Below, piece by piece: positions 32,335 through 43,828 of a stretch of 64,000 nucleotides of DNA. The position numbers were made by a program, and so were the translations under genes. Numbering within the stretch: the first letter of the stretch is position 1; each line of letters opens with the position of its first letter. The notes beneath the pieces were generated by a model. That model saw only the letters and a list, made by a program, of their open reading frames with translations, was not told the DNA's origin and made no database searches. The DNA comes from Acanthosoma haemorrhoidale (Eukaryota > Arthropoda > Insecta > Hemiptera > Acanthosomatidae), in NCBI GenBank assembly GCA_930367205.1, contig CAKNEZ010000002.1, forward strand, positions 654,343 through 718,342, in the 5' to 3' direction.

Positions 32335-35300
32335 CTAAAGTGATATGTTAGGATCTCGAAACCTTTCTGGGAGTCTTCTCTGACGAACAGGTCTGTTGAT
32401 GGGACATAGAGGAGTCTGAAGAAAAGGTTCGGTTGAAGATGAATCTGGAAAATCATGAGGTGCAAATTGAGTGTGAGGTTCCTGAGGTGGACCTGGAGCT
32501 CGAGGAATTTCATAAGACTGAGAAGAGCCAAATGAAACAGTCTTTTTTGCTTGTACAAGGGTGTTTCTCAGTTGATTTGTGTGACGCTTGAAAATTCTCC
32601 TTGATTCGTCCAGGTGGACAAGGTAATGTTGTTGACCCAACCTTTTCGTCACCTCACCAAACTCCCACTTTGGCTAGTTATTTTTGAAGACACGGATTTG
32701 CACTCTCTCCCCCACATGAAAAAATCTTCTGGTAACTCGCGTTGACTGAGAAGAGTGTGGTTTGGTTGGTAACAAGGCATCCAGGCGGATTCGGAATTTT
32801 CTTTTCTAATATAACTCAGCAGGTGAGGAGCCATTAGCAAGGGGAAATAGGATATAATGAAATAGGATATTTGTGACTTTTTCTGCCATAGGGGTATCGT
32901 CATTTGACAAGGCCCACAACTTATCCTTAAGTGTCCGCACATTACGTTCAGCAAGGCCATTAGTTGCTGGATGGCCAGGGGCTATAAATTTTTGAAAAAT
33001 TCCGTTTGTGCGGCAAAAAAGATGAAACTCTTCGCTCTGAAAAATGCTAGCGTTATCTGAAACAAGCTGATTTGGGAATCCATGCGTTGAAAAAATCTTT
33101 CTGAGAAGATTTATGGTTGAGGACGTGGTAGGTGCTTCTTTGATAGGTTCAACTTCCGCCCATTTTGACTTAGCATCTATGCAAACAAGGAAATAATGGC
33201 CCTGGAACGGTCCAGCATAATCTATATGGACTCGTTCCCAATTCTCGGATGGTTCATCCCAAAGGTGAACTGGTACTTTTGGTGGAGCCAATCTTGTAAA
33301 GGCGCACCGCTCACAACTTTTGACAATTCGCTCAATCTGACTGTCAATTCCAGGCCAGTAAACATATTTTCGGGCTAATTGTTTCATTTTCATGATCCCT
33401 AGATGTGTTTCATGAAGTTCTGATATAACTTGACTTCAAAGGGATGTAGGGATGACAATACGATCTTGGCGGAAGATGACGTCTTCATGCAGTGTAAATT
33501 CTGAGTCCACGCAGTCGTTTTTTAGTGACTCGATGATTTTCTTGAGTTCCGGATCCTTCTTGGTTTCCTCTTGAATAGTCTCAAATGTAACTTTATTGCT
33601 TGAGATATGAACAATTTGTTCAGAAAAAATTTGGTGAACTTCTTCTCCCATCAAGGTGTCAGTTGATGTATGGATAGCATGAGCAGGAGTGCGCTTGTCA
33701 TGCGTGGCAATTGTTTATTATGCTGAAAAATTCTTGATAGTGGTTGAATGTCTGTTGCTAGGGTGAACTGTTTGCCAAAAACATAATCATAAAACTGATT
33801 TACACCAAAAATAATAGCAAGAGCTTCCCTGTCTAGCTGGCTATAATTAGCTTCTGAAGATGAGAGTGAGCGGGAAGCATAGGCAATAGGTCTTTCAGCA
33901 TCATCTACGGGGTGGCTTAGAACTGCTGCAACGCCATCTGGGCTTGCATCACATGTAAGCATGACTGGTGAAGTAGGGTCAAATGGAATCAGAACGCGGT
34001 CACTACAAAGCTCTGCCTTTAATTTCAAAAAGGAGGCTTCACAATCACTTGTCCATGAAAATCGTTGATTGTTCTGCAACAACCTGTGGAGGGGGAATGA
34101 CAAGGCTGAAAATTGTGAGTAATATGTAAGAAGTCCCAGAAATCTACGAACTCCGTCAGCATCTTTAGGGCGTGGCATATTGTTGACAGCTCGAACATTT
34201 TCAGGGAATTTTCGAATCTGGTTGTGCTCCACAACATGACCTAGGTACTCAATTTTTTCTTCAAAGAAAGAACACTTACTTTGGTTGACATGTAGGTCGT
34301 GGTCAGCAAGACGTTTGAGGCAGGCGCGCAAATTTTGAGTACATTCTTCCAAAGTTGCTCCATGGCATATTATGTCGTCAAAATATGCTTCTGATTTTGG
34401 CAACCCCTGAAGAACTTGAGACATTACGCGATTGAACTCGGCTGGTGCAGACTTGATGCCAAAACTGAGGCGGTTCATTCTATACACGCCACGGTGTGTT
34501 GCTATGGTTTGGACATTGCACTATCTGGACAGACTTTTACATGCAAGTACGCCTTATATAAATCAATTTTACAAAAATACCTTGAATTGCGTAGACTCGG
34601 TAACACATCTTCTATTTTTCGTATGGGAAAGTTAGCTGAAATTAATCTTTTTATTGACACCTGATTTATAATCAACGCATAAGCGTACACCACCATCTGG
34701 TTTTGGGATAACAACTAATGGTGATCCCCAATCACTCGTTGTAACCGGCAAAATTATTCCAGTAGCTTCCAGGGAATCGAATTCTTTTTCAACACGTTCT
34801 CGTAGAGCATAAGGTAAATGGCGTTCTCTTGTGAAACTAGGTTTTGCCCCTTGTCGTAGCTGCAGCTTAACTTCATAATCTGGAATGCAACCAACTTCCT
34901 CGGCAAAGACAGTTGGGAACTCAGCTATTATCTCGCCAGGCGCAGCGACACAGCCCACCGCAAGTACACTTGACATATGGTTTTTGGTGGTATCAATTTC
35001 TCTCCATTCAATCATTAAATCTCTAATCCATTGACACCCAAGCAATGTTGTATGGCCAGACGGAACAATATACAGGTCACCACACGCATTTCTACCTTTA
35101 TATGTGGCTGTTACCTCCACTTTTCCTCTCGGAAGAATTTCGTTGCCTGAGTACGCTCGAAAAATGGTATTTGTTGGTTGGATTTCTAGTTCCAAATTCA
35201 ATTTCCTAAAATCATCCTCGTTTAGGAGAGAAAATCTTGCTCCTGAATCGACCTCCATGAGCTGGGGTTTTCCATTGATTTGGACGGTAACGATATATTT
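32335..35300 (-). pseudogene. Gypsy-B pol
   Basis: From the 5' side: protease with VDSGA active site (about 35,250), RT start with SPLVVIPKPDGGVR (about 34,700) and IDLYKAYLHV (about 34,560), the catalytic box YFDD (about 34,370) in place of the common Y[IVL]DD, RNase H LTCDASPDG (about 33,950), and integrase with HIDYAGPF (about 33,215), VSDNASIF (about 33,040) and an ATNGLAERNVRTLK glutamate region (about 32,960), then a proline-rich tail to 32,335. At least four frame changes occur (near 34,640, 34,500, 33,650 and 32,800), so no full polyprotein can be made. RT and integrase motifs themselves are intact. Confidence 0.9.
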
Positions 35301-35351
35301 ATCGGAGTCGGGGTTTACTTCGAAAAGGTCTTTAAGATATGAAATGCCGTA

Positions 35352-35709
35352 TTAATGTTCAGCGTTGACGTGAGAAATTGCATTTGCAGATGATACGTAA
35401 CTAGGTTTTTTATTTTGTGACAGGGTGGTGATACAAACTCGTGAAACGTGTCCCTTACGGTTACATGACGTGCAATGAGCTTTATCATAATCAACGTGAC
35501 AGTCTGCTAGTCTATGATTATTTCTAGCACACCTTGTACATATGTCACGAATCCCTAATGCTTTATAATCTATTCTACTTCGGCTGTGGGATCTATTTTT
35601 GGCTCCTGATGAATGAAATTTATTACGAGAATCAGGGCAGTTGGACGAACGGTCTTTTAATGATCCAGATAGGTGATACGTGTCACTAGAGAAAGATGAA
35701 CAACCTGTA
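35352..35709 (-). pseudogene. Gypsy-B gag C-terminus with zinc knuckles
   Basis: Encodes two knuckle-like modules, CTRCARNNHRLADC and CTSCNRKGHVSRVC, after a serine-rich stretch, leading toward the DSGA protease. Knuckles bind the RNA genome in the particle. It is separated from the gag N-terminus (37,549-38,197) by the nested Gypsy-A copy. Confidence 0.78.
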
Positions 35710-37548
35710 TGTTGTATTTGTACTGATAATAAATACATTTAAGACCAGAAATTAGGCTTTTATTTATTATAAACTACAGACAGTAATGACAGAGTTGAAA
35801 ATAAATTTGAACAATTGAACATATGGAATATTAAGCATTCCATTTCATCACATTCTCCCCCTCTATATTTTGAACTAAAACTTGGTTACATAATCCTTCA
35901 GATAAGCAGGAGGCTTGAGAGTTCGTCTAGGTCTTGAGGTTTCAGTGTCAGGTGAAGGTAGGTCAATTTGAACTTTCCGATTGATATTTCGAGGACTGGA
36001 GTTATTCAGATCTAGGGTGAACGGTAGACCTGCTTCAGCTCGACCTGTTCCAGCTCCTTCAGGGCTAGGTCGAATTTGAGAGATTTCTCTTCGTTCTTCA
36101 ATAAGTGGAGGGGCTTCAGCTTTTAGCAATAGATCCGTGTTCCCTCTAGGGGCAAGTTGTCGTAGAGAGACAGTTGATTCACTGCCATCTTTCCGCCTAA
36201 TACATGCATATTAGGGGTTAGCTTCTAGAAGTTCTGCTTCTTCTACCAAGTCGTCATACTTGCTGGACCGTATGTTTCGTTTGATGAGTACTGGCCCAGG
36301 TGTGGTAAGCCCAGTAGGTAAAGCTTCTCCGTTTGAGGTTCGGCGAGGAAAACTAAAGAATCGTTCATGAGGAGTACAATTCGTGGCAGTGCATAACATA
36401 TACCTAATGGAGTGAAGAGCTTACGGGAGAACTTCTTCCCAATCGCGAGTCTGGAGATTTTACGTCTTGAGAGCTAGATTTATGGTTTTCCACAAGGTAC
36501 CATTCAAACGCTCCACCTGTCCATTCCCTTGAGGATTATAGGGCGTTGAGTTGCTAGTGGCTATTCCGTTGGAATGTAGGAATGATATTAATTCTCGCGA
36601 AATAAAGGAGGAACCTCTGTCCGAGTGCACATAAGCTGGAGTCCCAAAAAGCATAAAAAGATCTGTAAAACATTTTATGACAGTGCCAGAGGTTGTGTCT
36701 TTACAAGCGTAGGCGAATGGGAATCCAGAATATTCGTCTATGATGGTCAGAATGTAGTATTTCCTCGTCTTCGAGGGGATTGGACCCTTGAAGTCTACAT
36801 TTATTCGTTCAAAAGTAATAGTTGCTTTGATGAGAGTACCTTGAGATTTGTGAAAACGGGGTTTGACTTCGGCACAAACCGAACAAGTTGAGTTGACCCT
36901 TCTAACATCTTCAACTGAAAATGGGAGATTCCTGCACCGCAGCCAGTGAACCATTCTGGTGATACCGGGATGGTTGAGAGATCGATGCAACTCCAACAGT
37001 CGATCATTGGAGATGGAGCTACAAACTCTAGATAGGGCATCAGCCTTCGTTTTTTCTCTTCCAGGGCGGTAGGTTATATCGAATTGGAAAGGAGCCAATT
37101 CGAGTCTCTAACGTAGAATTTTATCATTTTTTATTTTTCTTGAGTGTTTTTGGTTGAATACGAAAGAGAGTGCTTGTTGATCAGTTAGTAGTTGAAAATG
37201 TCTACCAAAAAGAAAAGATCTCCATTTCTTGAGAGATTCCACAATTGCAGCTGCTTCCTTCTCAATCGCAGGGTGTGCACGTTCAGACTTAGTGAGTGTC
37301 CGTGAGAAGAACGCCACAGGCCGACCACCCTGACTCAAAGTTGCGGCCAAGGCGACGTCTGAAGCATCTGTCTCTACTACCATCTGTTCATTGTCATTCA
37401 TTGTGGTAACTGCAGCTTCAGCAATACTTAGTTTAGGTTTTCAAAATCTTTAGTAGTTTGATGATCCAGAGGGAAGGTCTTAGAGTCGGTCAGTGATCTA
37501 ATTTTATCAGAATAATGTGCAATCCATTTCGAGTAGTGAGCAAAGAGC
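35710..37548 (-). mobile_element. Gypsy-A copy 2, 5'-truncated, nested in Gypsy-B gag
   Basis: Starts with a Gypsy-A 3' LTR (35,710-35,852, missing 16 bases found in other LTRs), its polypurine tract, and integrase and RNase H coding sequence. It ends in the pre-RNase H region at about 37,548, where Gypsy-B gag resumes. There is no 5' LTR, gag, protease or RT, and I see no target-site duplication. The integrase frame 36,460-37,098 is open across the point where copy 1 has a stop (HSDRGSSF and NPQGNGQVERLN present). Origin by recombination or partial deletion after insertion is more likely than simple transposition. Confidence 0.88.
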
Positions 37549-38197
37549 ACTTTAGTGCAGTGGCTTTGGCTAAAATTTTATTAAAACCAGTCACAGTTGA
37601 CTGCAGAAGCTGTTCCCTTATCCAGTTATGACGTAATCCTCGAATGAACTGAGCTCTGAGGAAAATATCATTCACCGAGATACTTGTTTTCTTCCCCTCT
37701 GAATTTTTACACGAGTCGGAATTACATTCTACTTTGAATTCACAATCTCATATGTCTCGCTGTAACGCAGCAACAAATTCGGAAATCGACTGATTTTCTT
37801 TCTGGGTAATGTTCAAGAAAAAGTGTTGGGTCACAATTGCGCTACGTTTAGGGGTCAGCGTGGTCATGAGATTAGAAACAAGTGTCTTACAATCAAGGGA
37901 CGTGACAGGTTTTTCTGGTCCAAGGAATACGGTGAGTGCATTGTAATTTATACCACCCACAGAACCACACAAGAGCTGAGCTTTCTTTGTGTGATCGACT
38001 AAATTTTTCATTGTGCAATAATTCTCGAAACGTTCCATATAACATGAAAATTTCTCTTTTTTTGAATCAAAGTTTTCAAAAATACTCACATTTGCGAGGT
38101 TGTTCGTGTCTGACTTGGGGTCTTGTTTACTTGATGTTTGAGAGCTTATAAGTGATGTAAGCACACCCATGAATTCTTTAAATTGTTGTGCATCCAT
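37549..38197 (-). pseudogene. Gypsy-B gag N-terminal part
   Basis: A frame from ATG at 38,197 (MDAQQFKEFMGVLTSL) of about 150 codons, with the capsid-like layout YMERFENYC, LLCGSVGG and QKENQSISEFVAALQRDI. A stop near 37,750 and a frame change pass to AQFIRGLRHNWIREQLL (about 37,600-37,640), the conserved end of the capsid domain, before the nested insertion interrupts it at 37,548. It lies about 190 bases downstream of the 5' LTR, as expected for a gag start. Confidence 0.8.
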
Positions 38198-38575
38198 TCT
38201 TGATGATCTTGATAATTAATCCGAACGATAAATAAAACGGAAAACGGATAAAACAGCGAAAAAGTACAACGGAAAAGCACTCGCGGTAAAAATTACGACT
38301 TACCGCGTATACAAGGAATACGAACTACTGGCAATGTCCGTGAACTTGAAACTCGGATAGTTTAATCAGCTTTTTCTCGTCGCCAATTGATATGTTTAGA
38401 TAAATCATGGGAAAAAACGGGTAATAAAATAATTGATAACGTACACGTGGCTTGGAGCGAGAACATGAAGTATATTTATATAAAGGTTACAACAAGGTTA
38501 CAAATAATGGTTACATGATATAAGGGTTTCAATTATATTAAATAGTCATTAGTTTTAATTACACATAACAGGTGC

Positions 38576-40585
38576 ATAAACATTGCTTTTTATGTTCCAA
38601 GATCCATTTGTATGTAGTCGCCGTCTCGAAATTACAAGCTTGAGACCCGCAATACATGACAAGTTCTGTGCACTACTTCTCTTCTACCCACGTGATATCT
38701 TTACTTGGATAATGCCAATCATTAAGCACTAGGCACATTAGTGATTAGTCCCTTGCCTGTATGTGGCAACACTGTCAAGTAACCCCTGCATCCCAAGCGT
38801 CTAATTCCATGACATCCGCTAAAATTAGCTAATAACCTTTTTGGTTGAATGAACGATGCACAGACAGGGTATTTTGAATTAATCCTGATATTGCTTGCTT
38901 GCCTGTTAGCGTTTGATGACCTGAAATATCCCAGCTTATAGCAGGTAGGGGACACCCGGGATAGCTCAGATGGGAGGAGTACCATTATCATTCCCAGTTC
39001 AACAGTCAGTGATCGGCCCATGAAGGAAGATTTGCCTCGTAAACCACACGGCTGGACCTCTGACATTTTTTTGTTATGGAATGATTTGTCTTATTATTGA
39101 TATGTTATGATATGGTTTTATGTTTACTATTCCATGTGTCATTTCCCCTCATTGATCCATGGTACATTTCTTGAATGGATGATCAGCCCGCTGGCTGAAG
39201 GTGGCGGAGAGACGACAGTTGGAAGAGATAGCCGGGAGCGGTGCCGGCCAGTATGTGGCGGGTCGATATACCTCCCCACCCCGCACTATTGACCTGGGGG
39301 CGGCGCGCACATCGCCCCCACCCCTTTCTCGCCGATTCATGGATTTATCATAAAATAGTGTAGTGTACATTTCACTAAAATGTTACATCTTAGAAATCCG
39401 AGCTCCTTGGCAAAAACCAATGCCATATCTGAATTCAGAGGATTGAGCTCGTATAAAATTAGCTCCAAATACTTCGGCACCAAAACACCTTTTCCAATGT
39501 ATACAAAATCTTTTTGGTTCTCATGTGGATATAGGTAGTGTAATTTACTATTTATTTAATTAGTGGATTCAGGGCTGGGTTATTTAATTGGAAAATTCTG
39601 CTGTAGTAAGGGTAATTATTTCTGATTCTGAGACATTTGTTTTTGAACAATTTGAATTTTATTTTAGTTTCTTTTAATAGTGGTGATACATTGAATACAA
39701 CCGTGCATACATACAGACTGAAACAAAAGACAATAGGCGTGTACCAGTTTGAAAGTAGAGCCTCACCTTCGGGCCACCGAATGACATAGAAAACACTCTA
39801 TCGGCGAAAACAGACGTCCCAATATTTTGACTAAAAGGAGAGCTGGGGAAAATAAAACACACTTTCAAAACCCCCTAAAAAAAAATCAAAACAAAACAAA
39901 AAAAACCCGGTGGTATAATGAGTTTAACGTCCGGGCATTCATGCCTTTTTCTGAGGCCCATTCACGGTTGACTGACCCAGACGGTCTCGACCTCGCATCG
40001 CGAATTGAAACCCACACAATAGACCCGGTCCCTCACGACCCTACCCAAATAGATTTTCATAATGACCATTACTTTTCAGAATACTATTTAGATTGGTCAT
40101 TATCCACACTTCGTCCTCAGGGATCTCTTACTTATATTGCATCAATCATCAGTCATTATAAGAATATATTCTGCTATTAGGCTCGAACGTAATCCAAAAG
40201 CAAAGATAACAGGAGGCCAATTTATTTTACGTAATATTATTTTTAAACGAAACAGTAGCTGGATAATCAAGTTGTGGCACAGATGCAACCAAACATAGAG
40301 GAGGTGTGACGAGATTGTACATGGTTCTTGAAGTAACTTACATAAGTATTTCTTTAAGTGACAATTTTCAACAATATTGAAAAAAATATTTTTTCTGTTT
40401 CATTAAATTTATATTAATTCCTAAATTAAAATGTATGTATTACACTTGACGGAGAGACGACCAAATATACTGTACTTCACAATTATTGATTTTTTTAATA
40501 TATTTATTTTTTTGTTAAGATTTGATTTTTAAATTCTTAGGATGTTTAAAGGCTTGGATACTGAAAGCATTCGACCACGCTTAAT
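38576..40585. other. Mostly unannotated; no protein gene supported
   Basis: Holds a tRNA-like fragment (38,958-39,007), a GC-rich patch (39,180-39,330), and a 117-codon frame at 39,827-40,180 that shows no recognisable domain. Confidence 0.5.
38958..39007 (+). repeat. tRNA-like (Pol III promoter) fragment, possible SINE head
   Basis: GGGATAGCTCAGATGGGAGGAGTACC matches a tRNA 5' part with a perfect A box (TAGCTCAGATGG). AGTTCAACAGTC, 35 bases on, is a degraded B box. Acceptor-stem pairing is not restored downstream, so this is a pseudogene or SINE head rather than a functional tRNA. Confidence 0.4.
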
Positions 40586-40586
40586 A

Positions 40587-41455
40587 TACCATATTTACAA
40601 TTTTCATTCACTCGCTCATTCGTACAGTATATACAAACAGCCCAGAGCCTCCCAAATTCACATGGTTGTCACCTCCCTCGCATGCGAAAGAGGAAGCAGA
40701 GTCTTGGGCCGCGTCACCGGATACGAGCAAGTGGAGGCTGACCAAGAGCGCGATAGCCACATACGCTCAGTACTTGATTGGAGCAACAGCCATTGCCAGG
40801 ACTTGATGAGTTCAAGAATGTAAGGTATATTAAGATTGTAATAAAGAGTTTTGTTGCCGGCGTTATAGGGGCCATTTACTATAGTTCTCAGGACTTTTGA
40901 TTGAAAGGATTGGATAAGCTTGACTTTTTTGCTGTCCCCCATAGCTCTATTCCGTAGGTCCAGATTGCCTTAAGTATAGCTTTGTATATTAGCAATTTAT
41001 TTTCTATTGAGAGATGGGATGTCGTTTGAAGTAGTCTGTACAGTTGACCAAAGTGTCTCTTTAGTTATTGTTTTTTAGCCTCGAGGTCAGTTGTTTGTCG
41101 AGATGGAAGCCTAAGTACCCTACTGTCTCGGATACAGGGAGAGGAATGGAATTAAAATAAACTGGTGGACAAGACTTGCGGCAGAGGGTGAAGGTAATGT
41201 GGGAACATTTTGTTTCATTAACTTTGATCCGCCATTGGTTTCACCAATGCTCGATCTCATCAAGGTGTTTTTGAAGGTTATGGGATGCTATATCGGGGTC
41301 TGGGTGGGATGACAAGACGGTAGTGTCATCTGCAAATGTGGCCAAGAAGGTATTGCGGGTAGAGGGGACATCAGCGGTGTATAGGTTATAGCGGATGGGA
41401 CCCATGACACTACCCTGTGGAACTCCTCCTTTTATGGGATCGTAGTTAGAATATT
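40587..41455 (-). mobile_element. Jockey-like LINE 3' end with RT catalytic region (J5)
   Basis: The longest copy of the LINE family seen here. On the minus strand it reads GGVPQGSVMGPI (about 41,425), the catalytic FADDTTVLSS (about 41,330), then a TKCSHITF-like stretch and VGYLGFHLDKQLT (about 41,105), continuing through the ELWG region to the 3' UTR at 40,587. A TGA lies near 41,245 and several indels follow. The GxPQG and FADD motifs and the downstream layout place it in the Jockey clade. J1-J4 and J6 are shorter copies of the same 3' end. Confidence 0.88.
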
Positions 41456-43401
41456 CAATAAAATTTCTATTATAATTTTGATATTACTCAGTAATTAATT
41501 AATTCACTAAACTTATTATTATTCTTGAGACTTGCTTTTATCATCGGCGAAAGAAAAAATTTACATTTAATTTCCAAGATAAAATGTTCTTTTTCAATTC
41601 ATTTATCAAGACAGATGTACAGTTATAACAAATTTTAATATTTAAAAGTAATAATAAACTAACTGGAGTCAGAGACTACAGATCCTCGGATCTTCTAGTC
41701 TATATAGGAAAATAATACAACAATAATGCATGTAATACAAGGATAAGTATCATTCTGTGCATAGCTATTGACAGATGCATAGATAGGCTGTGCATTGCGC
41801 AGGGGACAGACTAACAGTGCACTTGGCAACACATCGTCATTTGCATAATGACAGACCCGATGGCCTTCATTAGCCTCTGCCACGGATCCAGGCATTTAGT
41901 AGTTAGTCCATGAATCAATCGAGGGTATCGTGCTAATGTGCATGTGCATGCACTGCGTGAGAAGATTAAAGTTTTTTTTTTCAATTTAAAAAAATGTTTT
42001 CTAGCCCTAATTTCTAATTTAACATGAAAGTCCCATTGTTTTACAACTCATGGCATTTAATTATTCAATATAAAAACCAAACATGAGCACTGTATTAATA
42101 ACTAATAACTGGTGTATTGATCTCAGTGTGTAATTAATCATTATATAGTGGGCAGGGCGAGCATCGTTCCATGGACCCCATGGATCTCCGGAAGTCCGCT
42201 TTACACCCAAGCCATCCTTGTACACCCGTTAGCCTAGTCAATAACCTATCGAGAGAGTTTGACAAAGATAGCTCTTTAGCTGTTTTTCTTTGAAAGCTTT
42301 GCATTTGAAAGTTTGGAAACACTTTGCTACTATGAATTGACCTTACTTACTAGTAATTACTTAATAGAGGCTTATAGGGAACTCTTCGAGTCGAGATAAT
42401 ATAAAAAATGGTTAATCACATGCTAAATGAAATTTACAACCACTGTCGCAGGCCATAAATAGGGCATAAAATGCAGGAATTTTCACCAGTTGTTTAAATG
42501 TTTAAATTATGATTTTTGAAGGATACATGTGAGAGCAGCTCGAATATTAAGATGTATTGGTTAAAAAAATCTGTGGTATTGCTGGTTCTGGGTTCCAAAC
42601 TCCATCGACGGATAGTGAGAGAGTGCAGAAGGACTCGAAATCTTCGATAAGAAAATCCCGATATAAAAAGTATGCTTCCTCAGCTGTGGCTGGCTGAGAG
42701 CAGCCCAAAGATTTTTTTTGGTTTCGAAGTGACATAGCTGTTATCGGTCAAACTAAATCACACGCACGAGACCAGACAACTTGGATCGGTGATTTACCCT
42801 TTGTACGACAACAGCAAGATGTAGCATTTCAAGGCCCTGACGTGAGGTGTTGCTATGAAGGATGATTTTATCCACGAATTTAGTTCAAATTGTAAGACGC
42901 GCATTAATTTAAACAAACACATATAATATAATAAAGTGGTCACTTTCACGGGCCTGGTTAAAGTATATGTTAGGGGAGGGGAAGCATTATGAAGTAGAAT
43001 TTAATACTAATTTCGTAAAATTCACTATTAGTATGAATTTACGAAGCTGTACATGATAGCTAACAAGAGGACACAAAGGCATATTATGGCGAACTAAAAC
43101 AACTTGACTAGTTCATAAGTAATCATAGAACCGTACCTGTACTTTTTCCACTAGGTCGCCTGCGTGCCTTTACCTCTGTCTTGAGGAGAGGGAGGACTCC
43201 TGTGCAATGATCGACGAAAAATCAGAGAAAATAAAAATGGACGACCCTTGTGAATGAGCTGAAGAAATGGATAATCATAACTGACATCCTGAAAAAATGT
43301 GTTTTTTTAAATTTAAAGTTGATTCGACTAAATACTATTTAGAATCAAAGCTAAAAAATAAATGTGATTATAAAATTTTAATTTGTATTTAATCCGGAAT
43401 T
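41456..43401. other. No supportable gene
   Basis: AT-rich, with short frames on both strands that lack domains. No repeat family noticed. Confidence 0.5.
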
Positions 43402-43828
43402 AACAGCTTTATTGTGGTAAAATTACAATCTACCTCATTAGGCAATTAATAATTGTGATAAATGTTCTCATTCATACCATATTTACAATTTTCATTCACT
43501 CGCTCATTCATACAGTAATTACAAACAGCCCAGATGGTTGTCATTTTCCTCCGATGCGAAAGAGGAAGCGGAATCCTGGGAAATCTCCCACGCTCCTCCG
43601 TCAGCCACGTCACCGAATACGAACCAGTGGAGGCTGGCCAAGAGCGCGAGAGCCACATACGCTCAGGACATGATTGGAGAAGCTGGCCGTTGCCAGGACT
43701 CCCACTGTCACGTATATGCGTAGGTCACGTGGCCACTACCGTTTTAGTCTCCGAGGAGGATTATAGGGATGAGTGGTGCAGTGCAATGACTGTGCTACGG
43801 GATTAGGGTGGTTGGATAGGTTACTATA
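43402..43828 (-). mobile_element. Jockey-like LINE 3'-UTR copy (J6)
   Basis: Starts with a T-rich/CTTTATTGTGG end (reverse of AATAAAG), then landmarks CATTCACTCGCTCATTC, GGCTGGCCAAGAGCGCG and CTCCGAGGAGGATTAT. It includes only the last bases of ORF2. Its UTR is the most complete of the minus-strand copies. Confidence 0.83.

Larger units (their letters stand above)
32069..38570 (-). mobile_element. Ty3/gypsy LTR retrotransposon Gypsy-B, complete but broken
   Basis: Two 183-bp LTRs (32,069-32,251 and 38,388-38,570; TGATATG to CATAACA) differ at only about two positions. A perfect 5-bp target-site duplication GGTGC lies at 32,064-32,068 and 38,571-38,575. The polypurine tract (AGTGGGGGAGAC, sense) abuts the 3' LTR. 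The leader starts near the 5' LTR with TGGCGACGAGAAA, like a tRNA primer-binding site of the TGGCGAC class. Gene order on the minus strand is gag, protease, RT, RNase H, integrase. A truncated Gypsy-A copy (35,710-37,548) splits gag. The near-identical LTRs suggest a fairly recent insertion despite the damaged genes. Confidence 0.95.

Noticed and set aside
39827..40180. 117-codon frame
   Set aside because: Begins in an A-rich low-complexity stretch; no domain or codon pattern supports it.
42560..42740. GGTTCCAAACTCC resembling a Pol III B box
   Set aside because: Two mismatches to the B box and no A box at suitable spacing.
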